Position numbers and translations under genes: made by a program. Source: Fibrobacterota bacterium (lineage in GTDB: Bacteria; Fibrobacterota; Chitinivibrionia; Chitinivibrionales; Chitinispirillaceae). Taken from it: a DNA stretch of 26,113 nucleotides. The notes under the pieces were generated by a model. That model worked only from the letters and a program-made list of their open reading frames with translations. It searched no databases and had not been told where the DNA came from. Below, one piece after another: positions 24,945-26,113 of this stretch; position 1 is the first letter of the stretch; each line of letters begins with the position of its first letter. Location of the stretch: contig JAEWVR010000032.1 in assembly GCA_023459055.1 (NCBI GenBank), positions 1 to 26,113 on the forward strand, written 5' to 3'.

Positions 24945-25924
24945 GTAGTGTAAAAAGTAACGCTCCCGAAAAAAACGTTCGTCCGGCAGTGCTTGTCAGC
25001 CGCTGCGTTTCGTTTGAACATTGCCGGTGGAATGGTGATATGATTGCCTCACCGTATATAGAAAAACTTAAAAACTATATTGATTTCATTACCGTTTGTC
25101 CTGAATCGGATATCGGACTGGGCGTGCCGAGAAAACCGGTTCGTCTTGTTCACAGCGATCATGGTATTGACATGGTGCAGCATGAAACCGGCAGGATTTG
25201 TACAGACTTAATGAATGATTTTTCATCAACCTTTTTTATGTCGCTTCAGTCAATTGATGGTTTTGTTTACAAAGAGAAGTCGCCATCATGCGGAATGTCA
25301 AATGTCAAAATTCATTCAGGAATTGAAGGTGGGGCTACAGTTCGTGAAACGGGAAGCGGATTGTTCGGCGCGGCGTTTAAAAACGTGTTTCCACAAACGC
25401 CAGTCTGCAGTGAGGGTCACTTGTATAACTTTATGCTGCGGGAACATTTTTATACACAGATTTACACGCTCGCACGATTCAGATTGATTTTTGACAATCC
25501 GGAAATGAAGCACCTTGTCGATTTCCATGCACGTCACAAACTCATCCTGATGAGCTATCATCAGACGATCATGAGGCAACTGGGGAAACTTGTGGCAAAT
25601 CATGAACAGCACAGTCCGGAAATCGTGTTTGATGAGTATCTTGTACTTCTTTGTAAAGCATTGGCAAAGCCGCCGAAAATTGTTTCTCCTATAAATGTAC
25701 TGATGCATGCGATGGGATACTTTTCAGAAAAAATCTCCGCCGTTGAAAAAAAGTTTTTCCTGGATACCCTTGAGCAGTATCGTCACAAGAAAATTCCACT
25801 CAGCGTCTGTAATGCGATTATCAAATCATGGATAGTCCGTTTTAATGAGCAGTATCTTGCGGCTCAGTACTTTTTCGAACCGTATCCAGAGGCGCTTGTG
25901 GAACTGTCGGATTCAGGGAAATAG
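24941..25924 (+). CDS. DUF523-DUF1722 fusion protein (TudS/YbgA-like)
   Basis: At 327 residues it has the usual size of proteins joining DUF523 and DUF1722. The DUF523 part (about 15-150) contains 'SRCVSFEHCRWNG' (Cys22, Cys28), 'VCPESDIGLGVPRKPVRLV' (Cys53) and SPSCG (Cys117), which could bind an iron-sulfur cluster. DUF523 includes the thiouracil desulfidase TudS, a [4Fe-4S] enzyme. DUF1722 (about 185-310) starts with FHARHKLILMSYH and continues 'LGKLVANHEQ'. The protein may desulfurate a thiolated pyrimidine or a related compound, but the function of DUF1722 fusions is not settled, and photolyase-linked YbgA forms are known. It is translationally coupled to the ABC1 gene. It ends near a large inverted repeat. 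Confidence 0.85.
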   Translation: MSSVKSNAPEKNVRPAVLVSRCVSFEHCRWNGDMIASPYIEKLKNYIDFITVCPESDIGLGVPRKPVRLVHSDHGIDMVQHETGRICTDLMNDFSSTFFMSLQSIDGFVYKEKSPSCGMSNVKIHSGIEGGATVRETGSGLFGAAFKNVFPQTPVCSEGHLYNFMLREHFYTQIYTLARFRLIFDNPEMKHLVDFHARHKLILMSYHQTIMRQLGKLVANHEQHSPEIVFDEYLVLLCKALAKPPKIVSPINVLMHAMGYFSEKISAVEKKFFLDTLEQYRHKKIPLSVCNAIIKSWIVRFNEQYLAAQYFFEPYPEALVELSDSGK

Positions 25925-25963
25925 TGGAGTTTTAATTGGGGTACTATCTCAAAGTAAAGTACG

Positions 25964-26069
25964 CGCCCCCTAACAGCACGCCCCCTAATCCCCCGCAGGG
26001 GGACTTGAAGAAATAGGCCAAACAAGCTATTCAGCTCTCAAAGTCCCCCTGCGGGGGATTTAGGGGGCG
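25964..26069. repeat. Nested GC-rich inverted repeat
   Basis: CGCCCCCTAA occurs at 25964-25973 and again at 25979-25988. The second copy opens an arm (25979 to about 26010) that is the near-perfect reverse complement of 26038-26069, differing by two single-base gaps, with about 30 bases between. Each arm carries its own short palindrome CCCCCGCAGGGGG or CCCCCTGCGGGGG. Such elements can form cruciforms or multi-stem RNAs and are widely scattered in many genomes. It may also end transcription of the ABC1/TudS-like unit. Confidence 0.6.
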
Positions 26070-26113
26070 AGCAACCGGCACAGCTGCAACATGTCAAGCT
26101 TAAGTTAACGACA

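Overview
The window looks like chromosomal DNA from a Gram-negative bacterium of moderate to low GC with dense, standard-code genes. Supporting signs are Sec and lipoprotein signal peptides, secreted beta-helix, LamG and InlB/Listeria-Bacteroides-repeat proteins, no sortase (LPXTG) signal, and palindromic intergenic repeats of the kind scattered through FCB-group and related genomes. A member of the FCB group (for example Fibrobacterota) would fit, but no marker gene fixes the taxon. I saw no tRNA, rRNA or CRISPR array.

Region 1 (1-1750) is a decayed, accessory-looking stretch. It holds the 3' end of a LamG-like gene, a likely right-end remnant of an IS200/IS605-type element on the minus strand (a structured omega-RNA-like end without a usable tnpB), a frameshifted gene remnant, a perfect 12-bp hairpin, and a fragment of a repeat-containing protein. 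Region 2 (1772-5936) holds a lipoprotein esterase and a nucleoside deaminase on the minus strand, then a divergent CopA-type Cu(I) P-type ATPase.

Region 3 (6248-13182) is the most distinctive part. It is a tight two-gene unit encoding a secreted/membrane beta-helix-like protein and a 1986-residue surface-type protein with an Ig-like domain and 22 InlB-B/Listeria-Bacteroides repeats of three classes. Region 4 (13247-18513) carries an IdnO-like SDR, an orphan PAS-HPt-HATPase signalling protein, a MATE exporter with a near-consensus CRP-like site upstream, and a Gfo/Idh/MocA oxidoreductase whose stop codon lies one base from the MATE stop.

Region 5 (18904-21712) is a compact pyrR-pyrB-pyrC operon for de novo pyrimidine synthesis, preceded by a leader with two competing hairpins. 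It is followed by a cluster of palindromic repeats. Region 6 (21914-25924) has a CrtI-type desaturase on the minus strand, divergent from a translationally coupled ABC1/UbiB-like kinase and a DUF523-DUF1722 (TudS/YbgA-like) protein. The window ends in a nested GC-rich inverted repeat.

No single complete undescribed defence or mobile system is evident. The best candidates for novelty are the beta-helix/giant-repeat surface module, the omega-RNA-like remnant without its nuclease gene, the HPt-HATPase protein lacking CheW and receiver domains, and the pyr leader.
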